Assembly: GCA_020216965.1 (NCBI GenBank)
Contig: JAIWOJ010000152.1
Coordinates: 1-6,126, forward strand
From: Prosthecobacter sp.
GTDB lineage: Bacteria; Verrucomicrobiota; Verrucomicrobiia; Verrucomicrobiales; Verrucomicrobiaceae
Length of the DNA stretch: 6,126 nt
Direction: 5' to 3'
This document shows positions 1 through 5,866 of this stretch, in pieces (positions within the stretch are counted from its first letter, which is position 1; every line of letters begins with the position of its first letter). The position numbers and the translations under genes are program-made. The notes beneath the pieces are model-generated. The model was not told the origin of the DNA, did not search any database, and saw only the letters and a program-made list of their open reading frames with translations.

Positions 1-459
1 CCGAGCACCAGCAGCAGCGGCGGCAAGACTTACAACGGCAAGCTGATGAAGCACTGCAACAAGTGGCTGCGCTGGGCCTTCGTGGAGGCCGCCTGGGTGG
101 CGATGGGCTGCGACTCCTACTTCGGTGATCTCTACAAAAAGAAGCGAGCGCTGGGCAAAAAGGCCAACACCGCGATCCTGTGCGTGGCGCGGCGGATGGC
201 CCGCATCACCTGGCAGCTCTTGACGCAGGGGCGTGACTACCAGAAGATGCCGCCAGCACCGCAGCCGAAGGCGAACGCCGCCAAAGCGAAGACGAAACAG
301 ACTTTGACTCCGCTGCGCTACGCCCTGCGGGCAGCTCGTTCCTCGCTGTCTGTCTCACTTCGTTCGGCTCCCCAGCCGCTCCAATCGCACACTGGTTGGT
401 TGCTGAGCTTGATGCTCACGCAGCGCACCACGGGTCAGGATGGAGGGCTTGGGATCTGA
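1..459 (+). CDS. IS110-family transposase, C-terminal part (5' end outside window)
   Basis: This is the C-terminal part of a DEDD/serine transposase of the IS110 family, which moves its element by RNA-guided (bridge RNA) recombination. The frame is open from base 1, so the ATG at 46 is internal and the true start lies off the left edge; 152 residues are visible. The Transposase_20 signature is clear: PSTSSSGGKTYNGKLMKHCNKWLRW near the edge (given here as PSTSSSGG, then KLMKHCNKWLRW), then VEAAWVAM, YKKKRALGKKANTAI and VARRMARITWQLL, ending the conserved part at GRDYQ (about residue 80). From memory of IS621, the serine of the SSGG motif is the expected nucleophile; it is present. About 70 further residues, rich in Ala, Lys, Pro, Ser and Leu, follow the conserved domain and match nothing I recognise. 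They may be a natural basic tail or read-through into flanking DNA. Whether the element is intact cannot be judged because its N-terminal DEDD domain is not in the window. The family call is firm; activity is unknown. Confidence 0.9.
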   Translation, partial: PSTSSSGGKTYNGKLMKHCNKWLRWAFVEAAWVAMGCDSYFGDLYKKKRALGKKANTAILCVARRMARITWQLLTQGRDYQKMPPAPQPKANAAKAKTKQTLTPLRYALRAARSSLSVSLRSAPQPLQSHTGWLLSLMLTQRTTGQDGGLGI

Positions 460-587
460 TTTCGTCGCAATGGCAGGGGGCTGCGAAGTGCCCGCCCCGC
501 AGAGAAGAGTGATCACAGCATCGCCACACCTGGTTGGAGTATGAATCACCACGCCGCGTGCCAGCGCACGAACGGCGCGGGACAATC

Positions 588-671
588 ATGTCATCCGGCG
601 TCAACGAGACGCGAGGCATCCGAATCCAATCCCCAGGTGCTTACTACCACGTCATTTCCAGCACCTGCTAA
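588..671 (+). pseudogene. N-terminal remnant of a Y1 (REP-associated / IS200-like) transposase
   Basis: An ATG at 588 opens 27 codons ending at TAA 669-671. The peptide contains RGIRIQSPGAYYHVISS, which matches the start of the Y1 transposase domain of REP-associated tyrosine transposases (RAYTs), typically R-x-R-I-x-x-P-G-A-x-Y-H-V-x-x-R. Intact members run to roughly 150-300 residues and carry a HUH motif and a catalytic tyrosine further on; both are missing. After the stop no frame resumes the family pattern, and the position normally holding Arg after HV-I-S is Ser. This is therefore a truncated relic, not a functional gene. The resemblance is over about 17 residues only, but they are the best conserved N-terminal residues of the family. 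No good Shine-Dalgarno sequence precedes the ATG. Confidence 0.62.
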
Positions 672-680
672 TCTAGGTGC
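661..680. repeat. 6-bp inverted repeat at the break point of the Y1 remnant
   Basis: GCACCT (661-666) and AGGTGC (675-680) are perfect inverted copies separated by 8 bases, and the remnant's TAA lies in the loop. A further AGGTGC stands at 635-640 and CAGGTGC recurs at 818-824. The hairpin lies where similarity to the transposase family stops, so it could mark the junction of a deletion or insertion. Six base pairs can occur by chance in GC-rich DNA. Confidence 0.35.
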
Positions 681-713
681 CTGGCATGAATGGCACTTGG
701 ATATGGCCGACTA

Positions 714-760
714 CCGTTAATTTTTAAGCCATTAACCTAAAAAGGAAAATGAGAATCCAG
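714..760. other. AT-rich patch with a small inverted repeat
   Basis: This short segment is strikingly AT-rich against GC-rich surroundings. It contains GTTAAT (716-721) and its inverted copy ATTAAC (731-736) around a 9-base loop. Just beyond, TGAGAAT (750-756) has an inverted copy ATTCTCA at 780-786. I see no convincing -35/-10 pair at a proper spacing and no gene starting after it, so I do not call a promoter. The base composition suggests foreign DNA or the non-coding end of an inserted element. Confidence 0.35.
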
Positions 761-851
761 GTTGCTGTTCATTTACCTCATTCTCAAAGGGATGGATGAA
801 ATCATAGAGACCCAGATCAGGTGCATGGGCTGACCTTCCTCACACGCTCAT

Positions 852-878
852 TCTCTGCGTTTTCTGCGTCATCTGCGG
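852..878. repeat. Three tandem copies of a 9-bp xxTCTGCGx unit
   Basis: Three head-to-tail 9-mers, TCTCTGCGT, TTTCTGCGT and CATCTGCGG, share the core TCTGCG at exact 9-base spacing. Read on the minus strand they give CCGCAGATG, ACGCAGAAA and ACGCAGAGA; translated in one frame this yields the ADDAENAEN-like peptide pattern often seen as spurious ORFs. From memory, the same 9-bp-period CTCTGCGT motif is a widespread intergenic repeat in Bacteroidetes, Planctomycetes and Verrucomicrobia and has been noted near GxxExxB-family genes. No such gene is in this window. Unit length and spacing rule out CRISPR. Confidence 0.55.
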
Positions 879-960
879 TTCCTATCTCTGAATGTAGGTT
901 TTGCGATCTCCCCTTCTTTGAAGCACGCCATTCCCGAATTGAGGCTAAACCGATTCTCCA

Positions 961-1007
961 AAGGAATGTCTGAACCCGGATCACGATGTCAGGCGGGAAG
1001 GAATGTC
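961..1007. repeat. Pair of 10-bp direct repeats AAGGAATGTC
   Basis: AAGGAATGTC occurs at 961-970 and again at 998-1007, with start positions 37 bases apart. Within and beyond the pair, TGTCAGG (987-993) has an inverted copy CCTGACA (1047-1053) just past the stop of the minus-strand gene. The function is unknown; the repeats could be part of a dispersed intergenic element or chance. Confidence 0.35.
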
Positions 1008-1060
1008 CCGATGATGGATAAATTCGGCATTCGGGTGGTGATCTGACCTGACAGGGCCGC

Positions 1061-1255
1061 TTACTTCCGGGCTTTGGTGGCGATGGCTTTGTAGTAGCTC
1101 TCGATGGCGGCGCGGTATTCGGGGGCGGCTTCACTGCGGGTGGCCTCGGTGAGGTCTTCGGCCATTTTGCTAGGCAGGTGCCCCCAGTCCCCTTTGACGA
1201 GCACCATCTCGGTGCCCAGGGCACCGTCTTTGAGCATAGCTTGGAGGTCGCCGCC
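1061..1255 (-). other. Conserved-looking C-terminal tail domain of the giant protein
   Basis: The last 64 residues differ sharply from the low-complexity sequence before them. They contain a normal mix of residues, with KGDWGHLPSKMAEDL followed by PEYRAAIESYYKAIATKARK. From memory, a W-x-x-LP then YR-x-x-I-E-x-YY pattern closes other large Planctomycetes and Verrucomicrobia proteins from MoxR/VWA gene clusters. The predicted form is two or three short helices. I infer a docking or assembly module at the tip of the coiled coil. The coordinates mark a protein segment, not a separate gene. Confidence 0.5.
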
Positions 1256-4200
1256 TTCATTCGTCTGGGCGGTGGACTGCGACTGCTGCGGCTGGCCTTG
1301 CTGGTTTTGATTCTGGGCTGTCTGCTGGCCTGCCTGCGGCTGCTGGGAGCCGGGGGTCTGGCCTTGGTTACGCTGGTCTGCCATCTGCTGCTGCTGGCTC
1401 TGCTGGGCCTGGGCTAGGCTCTGCTGGGCGCTCTGCTGACCAGGCTGGTTTTGCTGACCTGCCTGCTGCTGTTGGCCGTTTTGCTGCGGTTGACCGTTCT
1501 GTGCCTGCATGGGGTGGAGCTGGGCATCGAGCTGATCCAGCGCCTGGGCCAAGAAGGCGGCCTGCACGGCCTCTAGAGGATGCGCGGTCATGACGGGTGG
1601 GGTGGCAGCAGCGGTGGCTTCTGCTGCCTTGGCAGCCTCAGCCGCGGGGGAGAGTGCCTCTGGGCCGATGGGTTTCGGAGGCTGCGGCGGCGCAGGTTGG
1701 CCGGGGGCTGGAGGCGTGGTGCGGGCCGCTGCGGCCTGCTGGGATAGTTTTTGGGCTGCCTGTGCTGTCTGCTGGGCAGCCTCCTGGGCACCTAGGCGCT
1801 GTTGATGACGGGCCACGCGGTTGAGGTCGTTCGCGGCCTGCTCGGTGGCGAGGCCCATGTTGGCAGGCTGCTGGGCTTCGCTGGCGATGGCCTGCTCACT
1901 CGCCTGTGCGGTCTGCTTGCTGAGCTCAGCCAGGGCTTTCTGCATGGCGGCGTTTTTGGGCAGTTCTTTTTCCAGCTCAGCCAGGACCTTGCCGGGATCC
2001 TGGGTGGCATCCTGGGCCATTTGAGCGAGTGCTTGAGCGCGGGCGTAGGCTTCATCCAGGGGCTCTTTCACCCCGAGGTCCTGTTCCATCTGAGCAGCAG
2101 CGGCGAGCTCTTGATCGGTCAATTCCTGGCCGGCCTCTGCTTTGGCCATGTTTTGGGCCAATTGCTGCAGGGCCTGGGCGGCCTGCTGCTGGGCCTGGGC
2201 GGCTTGGTTGAGGGCCTGGGCCTGGGGCTGGCTCTGCTGGGCTTGGGCAGCTTGTTTGAGATTTTGCGCGATCTGGGGCTGGCTCTGCTGCATCTGGGCC
2301 AGGGCGGCATCTGCGGTGCGGGAAAGTTGGCGCTGGCTCTGGTTTTGCAGATCGGCGGCATTGGCCTCCTGACGCAGGGCTGCCTGGAGGGAGGCCATTT
2401 TTTCAGCGTTTTCAGCGGCGGTCTCACGGAGTTCAGCGGCTTTTTGGGCGACTTCGGCCACGGGTTTTTCAGCCTCGGCCTGGGCGGCTGCGGCTTGGGT
2501 CTGCTGCTGGGCTTCTTGCAGATCCTGGGCCACGGCTTTCATCATGTCACTGACCTTGGGGGTGAGCTGGGCCAGGGCTTCGCGTGCGGCCTGGGTCTGG
2601 GCAGCGAGCTGCTGGGCCACTTCACTGGCCTGCTGCATGGCCTGGCCTGCCATCTGCTGGGCGGCCTGGGGGTTGAGCGGTTGGCCTGGGGGCTGGGTAG
2701 CGGCTTGTTTTTCGAGGGCTTGGAGCTGCTCTGCGGCAGCGCGGCTGATGTCGGCCGCTTGCTGGGCCTTTTGGGCGAGCTGTTGGTTTGCCTGGGCGGT
2801 CTCGGGATCCGGGGTCTTCAGGCGGCGCAGCATGTCGGGCAATTGTTTCAGCGCCTCGGAGGCAGCACGGGCCTGCTGGGCGGCGGGTGAATCTGCGGGC
2901 TGGGTACGGTCAAAAGCGGCCTCCTGGGCAGCCATGAGGGCGGTCTGGGCCAGGGCATCTGCCTCAAGGGCGCGGACGGCTTCGCGCAGTTGCTCAGACT
3001 TAGCCGCTAGGTCTGCCGGGGTGGGTGCCTGGGGCTCAGGGGGGGCGGTCGTTGCCGCACTGGGTTTCGCCTTGGCAAGCTCTGCGGCCTGACGGCCTAA
3101 AAGGTCGGCCGCGCGTGAGGCGCGGTTGGTGTCTAGGGCTGCCTCCGTGTTGGTGAGGGCGTTTTGCTCACGCAGGACAGCCTGTTCTTCGAGCTGCTTG
3201 GCGGCGCTGGCGAGTTCCTTGGCGGCTTTCTCCTGGGCAGTGTTGCCCTCGCGGTCGAGCCGGGGCTTTTGGCTGGGCTTTTGGGCCTCTTGCTGCGCCT
3301 GGTGGAGAGCTTCACGAGCTTCGTTGAGGGCGGCGAGGGCGGGATTGTCTTGGCGGGCAAGCTGCTCACGCAATTGCTGGCCGCGGTTGGCGGCGACTTC
3401 AGCCATGGCGCGGGCGGCCTCTGCGGCGCGGGAAAGACGCTGGCGCAGGTTGTCAGCGGCACCATACAGATGCTCCGGGCTTTTGGCCTGGTCTGGCTTG
3501 TCGAGGCTGGCGCTCAAGTCGGCCCCCGCCTCGGTGATTTGCTTTTGAAAATCTTTGAGCTGGTTCTGCTGGCCGCCATCCACGAGGGGCTTGAGAGCCT
3601 CCATCTGGGCACTGAGGGTGGGCAGGGCAGCCAGGGTGCCGCGCTGTTGCTCCTGCCACTTTGGACGCTGGGTGGCATCCCGGTTGGCAGGCAGGGCTTG
3701 CTCTGTGAGCAGGGCTTCTTGACGTGCGAGTTGGCGGGCCTGCTGGGAGGTGATGCGGGCGTTTTCCTCCGCTGCAAAGACACGCGCGGCCTGGGCGATG
3801 CTGTCAATATCCGCCTGTGCCTCACTGGCGTGGCGGCGTAGGCCATCGGTGCTCTCGATGTCTTTTTCGAGCTTTTGCTGGAGCTGTTTGAGGGCTTCTG
3901 CACGCATGTGGGCGAGACGTTCGCCGAGAAGCTGGACCTCCTGGGCATCCAAGTGCGTGGGGGCCTGCCGTGCGCTTTCCTGGAGCTGCTGCCAGAGGTC
4001 GTCCGCTCTGGCGACGACTTTTTCCGCCTCTGTCTGGGCGCGCACCAGGGCATCCTGGGCGGTGCGTTCGGCCTCGCGGTTTTTGCTGGCTTGTTTTTCA
4101 CTCTTGCGCACCTGCTCGACGGCTTTGCGCATCTCGCGCGTCTCTTCGCTGAGGGCCTCTGCCTGCTGGGCCAGGCGGCGTGTCTGCGCTGCCCATTCAC

Positions 4201-5728
4201 GCTGCTGCGGGCTGACGGTCTGCTCTAAGATGACGAGGCGCAGGGGGTCAGACTCCGCAGACTGGCCTTTGAGATCCGTGGCGATGAGTTTGATGAGCAA
4301 GGTATCTCCAGCCTTGAGCTGCATGGGAGCCAGGGGCAGCAGAGTCTGAACATCCGCCTCACGGCCTGACTTTGCTGAAATCTCGCGTTCCTGCCACTTT
4401 CCGGCATTGACCTGGTGAGCCAGCCGCACGCTGGCGAGGCCCACATCATCCTCCGCATGCCCCTGCAGCCGCAGCGTCTCATCAGGCAGCATTTCTAACT
4501 GCGCCGCTGGCTCTAGGATCTGTGCCAAGGGTGGCAGGTCCGGGATGCTGACGATGCGCCAGGGGCTAGATTCCACATTGGTAAAACCGGTCTCTTGTGC
4601 CGTCATGGCAAGCTGCCAAGACTCCAAGTCTGCACTCACGAGAATCTCTGCCGCGATGGACTCGCCACTGATCTTCTGCACGGGGCTTGGCGGCGGGTGA
4701 TCGGCATGATCTGGATTGAGCAGCACCGAGGCTTGGGTGATGGGCTGATTGGCCTTGAGTACGAGCTTCACCTGGGTGCCCTCCAGCGCCTCCACATCGC
4801 CATGATCCTCCTTCAGCACGGTCTCCGGCAGACCCGTGTAGGCAGGTGGGACCAGGGTCTTGGCAAACTCCAACACACGCGGGCGTGGCCGAGCTGTGAG
4901 CCGATGCCAGGGCGTGATGGCATCGGCAGCTAGGATGCGGTAACGCAGGTCATTTTGGCCGATGCTGACCAGAGCCTGAAAGCGCGCTCCAGCCTGGCGA
5001 GTCATGTCTTGCAGGCGCGGTTTGGCATCGGCTGATTGCGTTTCGATCTGCACACGCTCTGGCACCTCGCCACTCAGCTCTACCACCACCTCTTGCTCAG
5101 AGGCGATGGGAACGAGAAGATCCGCAGGCGCTGGCGAAATGATGGCAATCTGCACGCTGGAAGGGCGTGCCAAGTTCACAAAAGGCAGGGCTGCACGGGC
5201 CAAAAACCCAGGGAGATGCAGCGAGCTGATGAAACACAAGGCACCCACGATCAGAACCACTGCGCCCGCGCGGAGAATCCACGGACGAAGCGCCGCAAAA
5301 GGCAGCGCATGCTCCAGACGCACGCTTTTCACCTGCTCTGCCACCTCCTCCTGCAACTGGGCGCGAAATTCCGCCGACTCATGCCCATGCCCCTGGGCTA
5401 GCTCCACAGCAGCGATCAGGCGCTCACGCAAAAGGGGGGCTGCCGCCTCCAAAAGACGCGCCGCACCAGGCAGGCCGCGTGCCTCCGCAATCAGCCGCCA
5501 AGCCACCCGCCAAGCAAACAAGGCTGCCCCGATGTAGGCCACCAGCGTCAGCCAGGGCCGCAAAGCCTCTGGCATCAGCCGCGCACGATCCAGCAGCGCG
5601 ATACCCAGCACCGCCAGCAGTGCCACAGCGCCAGCGGCAAGTAGCGCACGCCCGTGCAGCAGTCTCCTGCGGCGCTGGTGAAAGGCGGTAAGGACTTCGA
5701 GCGTGGCGGGGCGAAGGGAGACGTTCAT
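1061..5728 (-). CDS. Giant membrane-anchored coiled-coil protein, DUF4175-like
   Basis: This gene encodes 1555 residues of unknown function. Start: the frame is open upstream to 5974, but a start there would overlap the divergent gene at 5867, and ATG 5728 lies directly before the first membrane segment, so it is chosen. No Shine-Dalgarno precedes it. Segments: helices near residues 28-46, 58-78 and 150-172; then beta-type, Ig-like domains to about 505, with VPPAYTGLP (293-301), EALEGTQVKLVLKAN (313-327) and AEDDVGLASVRL (425-436), all typical of DUF4175-like proteins. Residues ~505-1336 are Ala/Gln/Glu-rich coiled coil, 1337-1356 a proline-rich hinge, ~1407-1491 a Gln-rich linker and 1492-1555 a compact tail with GDWGHLP and PEYRAAIESYYKAIA. 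The only cysteine is residue 165, inside helix 3, which suits an extracytoplasmic protein. Alphaproteobacterial DUF4175 proteins are roughly half this length (from memory). Relatives often lie near MoxR/DUF58/VWA genes; none is visible. I infer an envelope scaffold or tether role only. An intact reading frame this long argues for selection. Confidence 0.85.
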   Translation of the reverse strand: MNVSLRPATLEVLTAFHQRRRRLLHGRALLAAGAVALLAVLGIALLDRARLMPEALRPWLTLVAYIGAALFAWRVAWRLIAEARGLPGAARLLEAAAPLLRERLIAAVELAQGHGHESAEFRAQLQEEVAEQVKSVRLEHALPFAALRPWILRAGAVVLIVGALCFISSLHLPGFLARAALPFVNLARPSSVQIAIISPAPADLLVPIASEQEVVVELSGEVPERVQIETQSADAKPRLQDMTRQAGARFQALVSIGQNDLRYRILAADAITPWHRLTARPRPRVLEFAKTLVPPAYTGLPETVLKEDHGDVEALEGTQVKLVLKANQPITQASVLLNPDHADHPPPSPVQKISGESIAAEILVSADLESWQLAMTAQETGFTNVESSPWRIVSIPDLPPLAQILEPAAQLEMLPDETLRLQGHAEDDVGLASVRLAHQVNAGKWQEREISAKSGREADVQTLLPLAPMQLKAGDTLLIKLIATDLKGQSAESDPLRLVILEQTVSPQQREWAAQTRRLAQQAEALSEETREMRKAVEQVRKSEKQASKNREAERTAQDALVRAQTEAEKVVARADDLWQQLQESARQAPTHLDAQEVQLLGERLAHMRAEALKQLQQKLEKDIESTDGLRRHASEAQADIDSIAQAARVFAAEENARITSQQARQLARQEALLTEQALPANRDATQRPKWQEQQRGTLAALPTLSAQMEALKPLVDGGQQNQLKDFQKQITEAGADLSASLDKPDQAKSPEHLYGAADNLRQRLSRAAEAARAMAEVAANRGQQLREQLARQDNPALAALNEAREALHQAQQEAQKPSQKPRLDREGNTAQEKAAKELASAAKQLEEQAVLREQNALTNTEAALDTNRASRAADLLGRQAAELAKAKPSAATTAPPEPQAPTPADLAAKSEQLREAVRALEADALAQTALMAAQEAAFDRTQPADSPAAQQARAASEALKQLPDMLRRLKTPDPETAQANQQLAQKAQQAADISRAAAEQLQALEKQAATQPPGQPLNPQAAQQMAGQAMQQASEVAQQLAAQTQAAREALAQLTPKVSDMMKAVAQDLQEAQQQTQAAAAQAEAEKPVAEVAQKAAELRETAAENAEKMASLQAALRQEANAADLQNQSQRQLSRTADAALAQMQQSQPQIAQNLKQAAQAQQSQPQAQALNQAAQAQQQAAQALQQLAQNMAKAEAGQELTDQELAAAAQMEQDLGVKEPLDEAYARAQALAQMAQDATQDPGKVLAELEKELPKNAAMQKALAELSKQTAQASEQAIASEAQQPANMGLATEQAANDLNRVARHQQRLGAQEAAQQTAQAAQKLSQQAAAARTTPPAPGQPAPPQPPKPIGPEALSPAAEAAKAAEATAAATPPVMTAHPLEAVQAAFLAQALDQLDAQLHPMQAQNGQPQQNGQQQQAGQQNQPGQQSAQQSLAQAQQSQQQQMADQRNQGQTPGSQQPQAGQQTAQNQNQQGQPQQSQSTAQTNEGGDLQAMLKDGALGTEMVLVKGDWGHLPSKMAEDLTEATRSEAAPEYRAAIESYYKAIATKARK
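1256..1510 (-). repeat. Low-complexity Gln-rich coding segment
   Basis: Inside the giant gene, codons for residues about 1407-1491 are dominated by Gln with Ala, Gly, Asn, Ser and Pro and have no aromatic residues. On the plus strand the DNA appears as repeated CTG/TTG-rich triplets. It separates the coiled coil and hinge from the conserved C-terminal tail, so it probably acts as a flexible linker. Such triplet runs expand and contract by slippage, so length differences between strains are expected. Confidence 0.75.
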
Positions 5729-5821
5729 CGAGGGGGGATGGGCGGAAAGCAGCGCAGACAACGTGCCGCATTGGGGCTTCTTGTCACCTGGCGGCCAGAT
5801 GCCCGTATTTCGGCTCGCTGA

Positions 5822-5834
5822 TTTCAGGCTGAAA
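5822..5834. promoter_or_regulatory. Candidate operator palindrome TTTCAGGCTGAAA
   Basis: TTTCAG and CTGAAA are perfect inverted arms around a single G. The site lies 32 bases upstream of the plus-strand ATG and about 94 bases upstream of the minus-strand ATG. Its place and symmetry suit binding by a dimeric regulator, but no regulator gene is in the window and the arms are short. Confidence 0.3.
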
Positions 5835-5847
5835 GCTCCCCTGCCCT

Positions 5848-5863
5848 GCGGCGTTATCGCCGC
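5848..5863 (+). promoter_or_regulatory. GC hairpin directly before the start codon
   Basis: GCGGCGTTATCGCCGC forms a perfect 6-bp all-GC stem with a TTAT loop, ending 3 bases before the ATG at 5867. It fills the place where a ribosome-binding site would be. If transcribed, it should hinder or gate initiation, or the transcript may be leaderless with the hairpin acting as DNA only. There is no T-tract after it, so it is not an ordinary terminator. Confidence 0.4.
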
Positions 5864-5866
5864 TCC

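Larger units (their letters stand above)
460..1060. other. Gene-free stretch with mobile-element debris
   Basis: About 600 bases between the transposase stop and the end of the minus-strand giant gene carry no intact gene on either strand. Contents in order: a short nested GC inverted repeat (CCGCG at 554-558 with CGCGG at 576-580; CGTGC 557-561 with GCACG 566-570), a Y1-transposase start remnant, a hairpin over that remnant's stop, an AT-rich patch, a 9-bp tandem repeat and a 10-bp direct repeat. The right end of the IS110 element should fall somewhere in its left part, but IS110-group elements lack the long terminal inverted repeats that would mark it, so I cannot place it. I see no T-tract terminator behind the stop of the minus-strand gene at 1061. 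Confidence 0.6.
5729..5866. promoter_or_regulatory. Divergent intergenic region with short palindromes
   Basis: These 138 bases separate two divergent start codons, so they must hold the promoters or leaders of both genes. CTGGCGGCCAG (5788-5798) is a 5-bp inverted repeat around one base, and TTTCAGGCTGAAA (5822-5834) is a 6-bp one around one base; a GC hairpin follows at 5848-5863. A TTGTCA at 5781-5786 could be a -35 element for the right-hand gene, with TATTTC at 5806-5811 as a poor -10 at a long spacing of 19; I do not consider this convincing. No clear promoter is visible for the minus-strand gene, and neither start codon has a strong Shine-Dalgarno sequence. Confidence 0.5.

Noticed and set aside
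46..459. Transposase gene starting at the ATG at 46
   Set aside because: The frame is open to base 1 and the PSTSSSGG motif lies before that ATG, so it is an internal methionine.
355..619. Two minus-strand frames of 76 and 67 codons
   Set aside because: They overlap each other and the transposase end, have no recognisable domain, and are rich in Arg, Ser and Cys as expected for chance frames.
852..878. CRISPR array
   Set aside because: Units are 9 bp and contiguous, with no spacers.
1020..1060. Rho-independent terminator for the giant gene
   Set aside because: The inverted arms near the stop are short and widely spaced, and no T-tract follows on the minus strand.
817..1260. 147-codon minus-strand frame overlapping the end of the giant gene
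   Set aside because: Its upstream half is an out-of-frame reading of the giant gene. Its downstream half translates the 9-bp tandem repeat and intergenic DNA (DDAENAEN pattern).
1802..2890. 362-codon open frame on the plus strand
   Set aside because: It is antisense to the Ala/Gln-rich coiled coil. Its Leu/Gly-rich translation follows from the CAG/GCC codon bias of the real gene, and no domain is visible.
2544..4349. Several plus-strand open frames rich in Ala, Trp, Cys, Arg and Ser
   Set aside because: All lie inside the giant gene and have the skewed composition of reverse-complement translations of Ala/Gln/Glu-rich coding DNA.
5781..5811. Sigma-70 promoter TTGTCA/TATTTC
   Set aside because: Spacing of 19 and a poor -10 make it too weak to annotate as a separate promoter.
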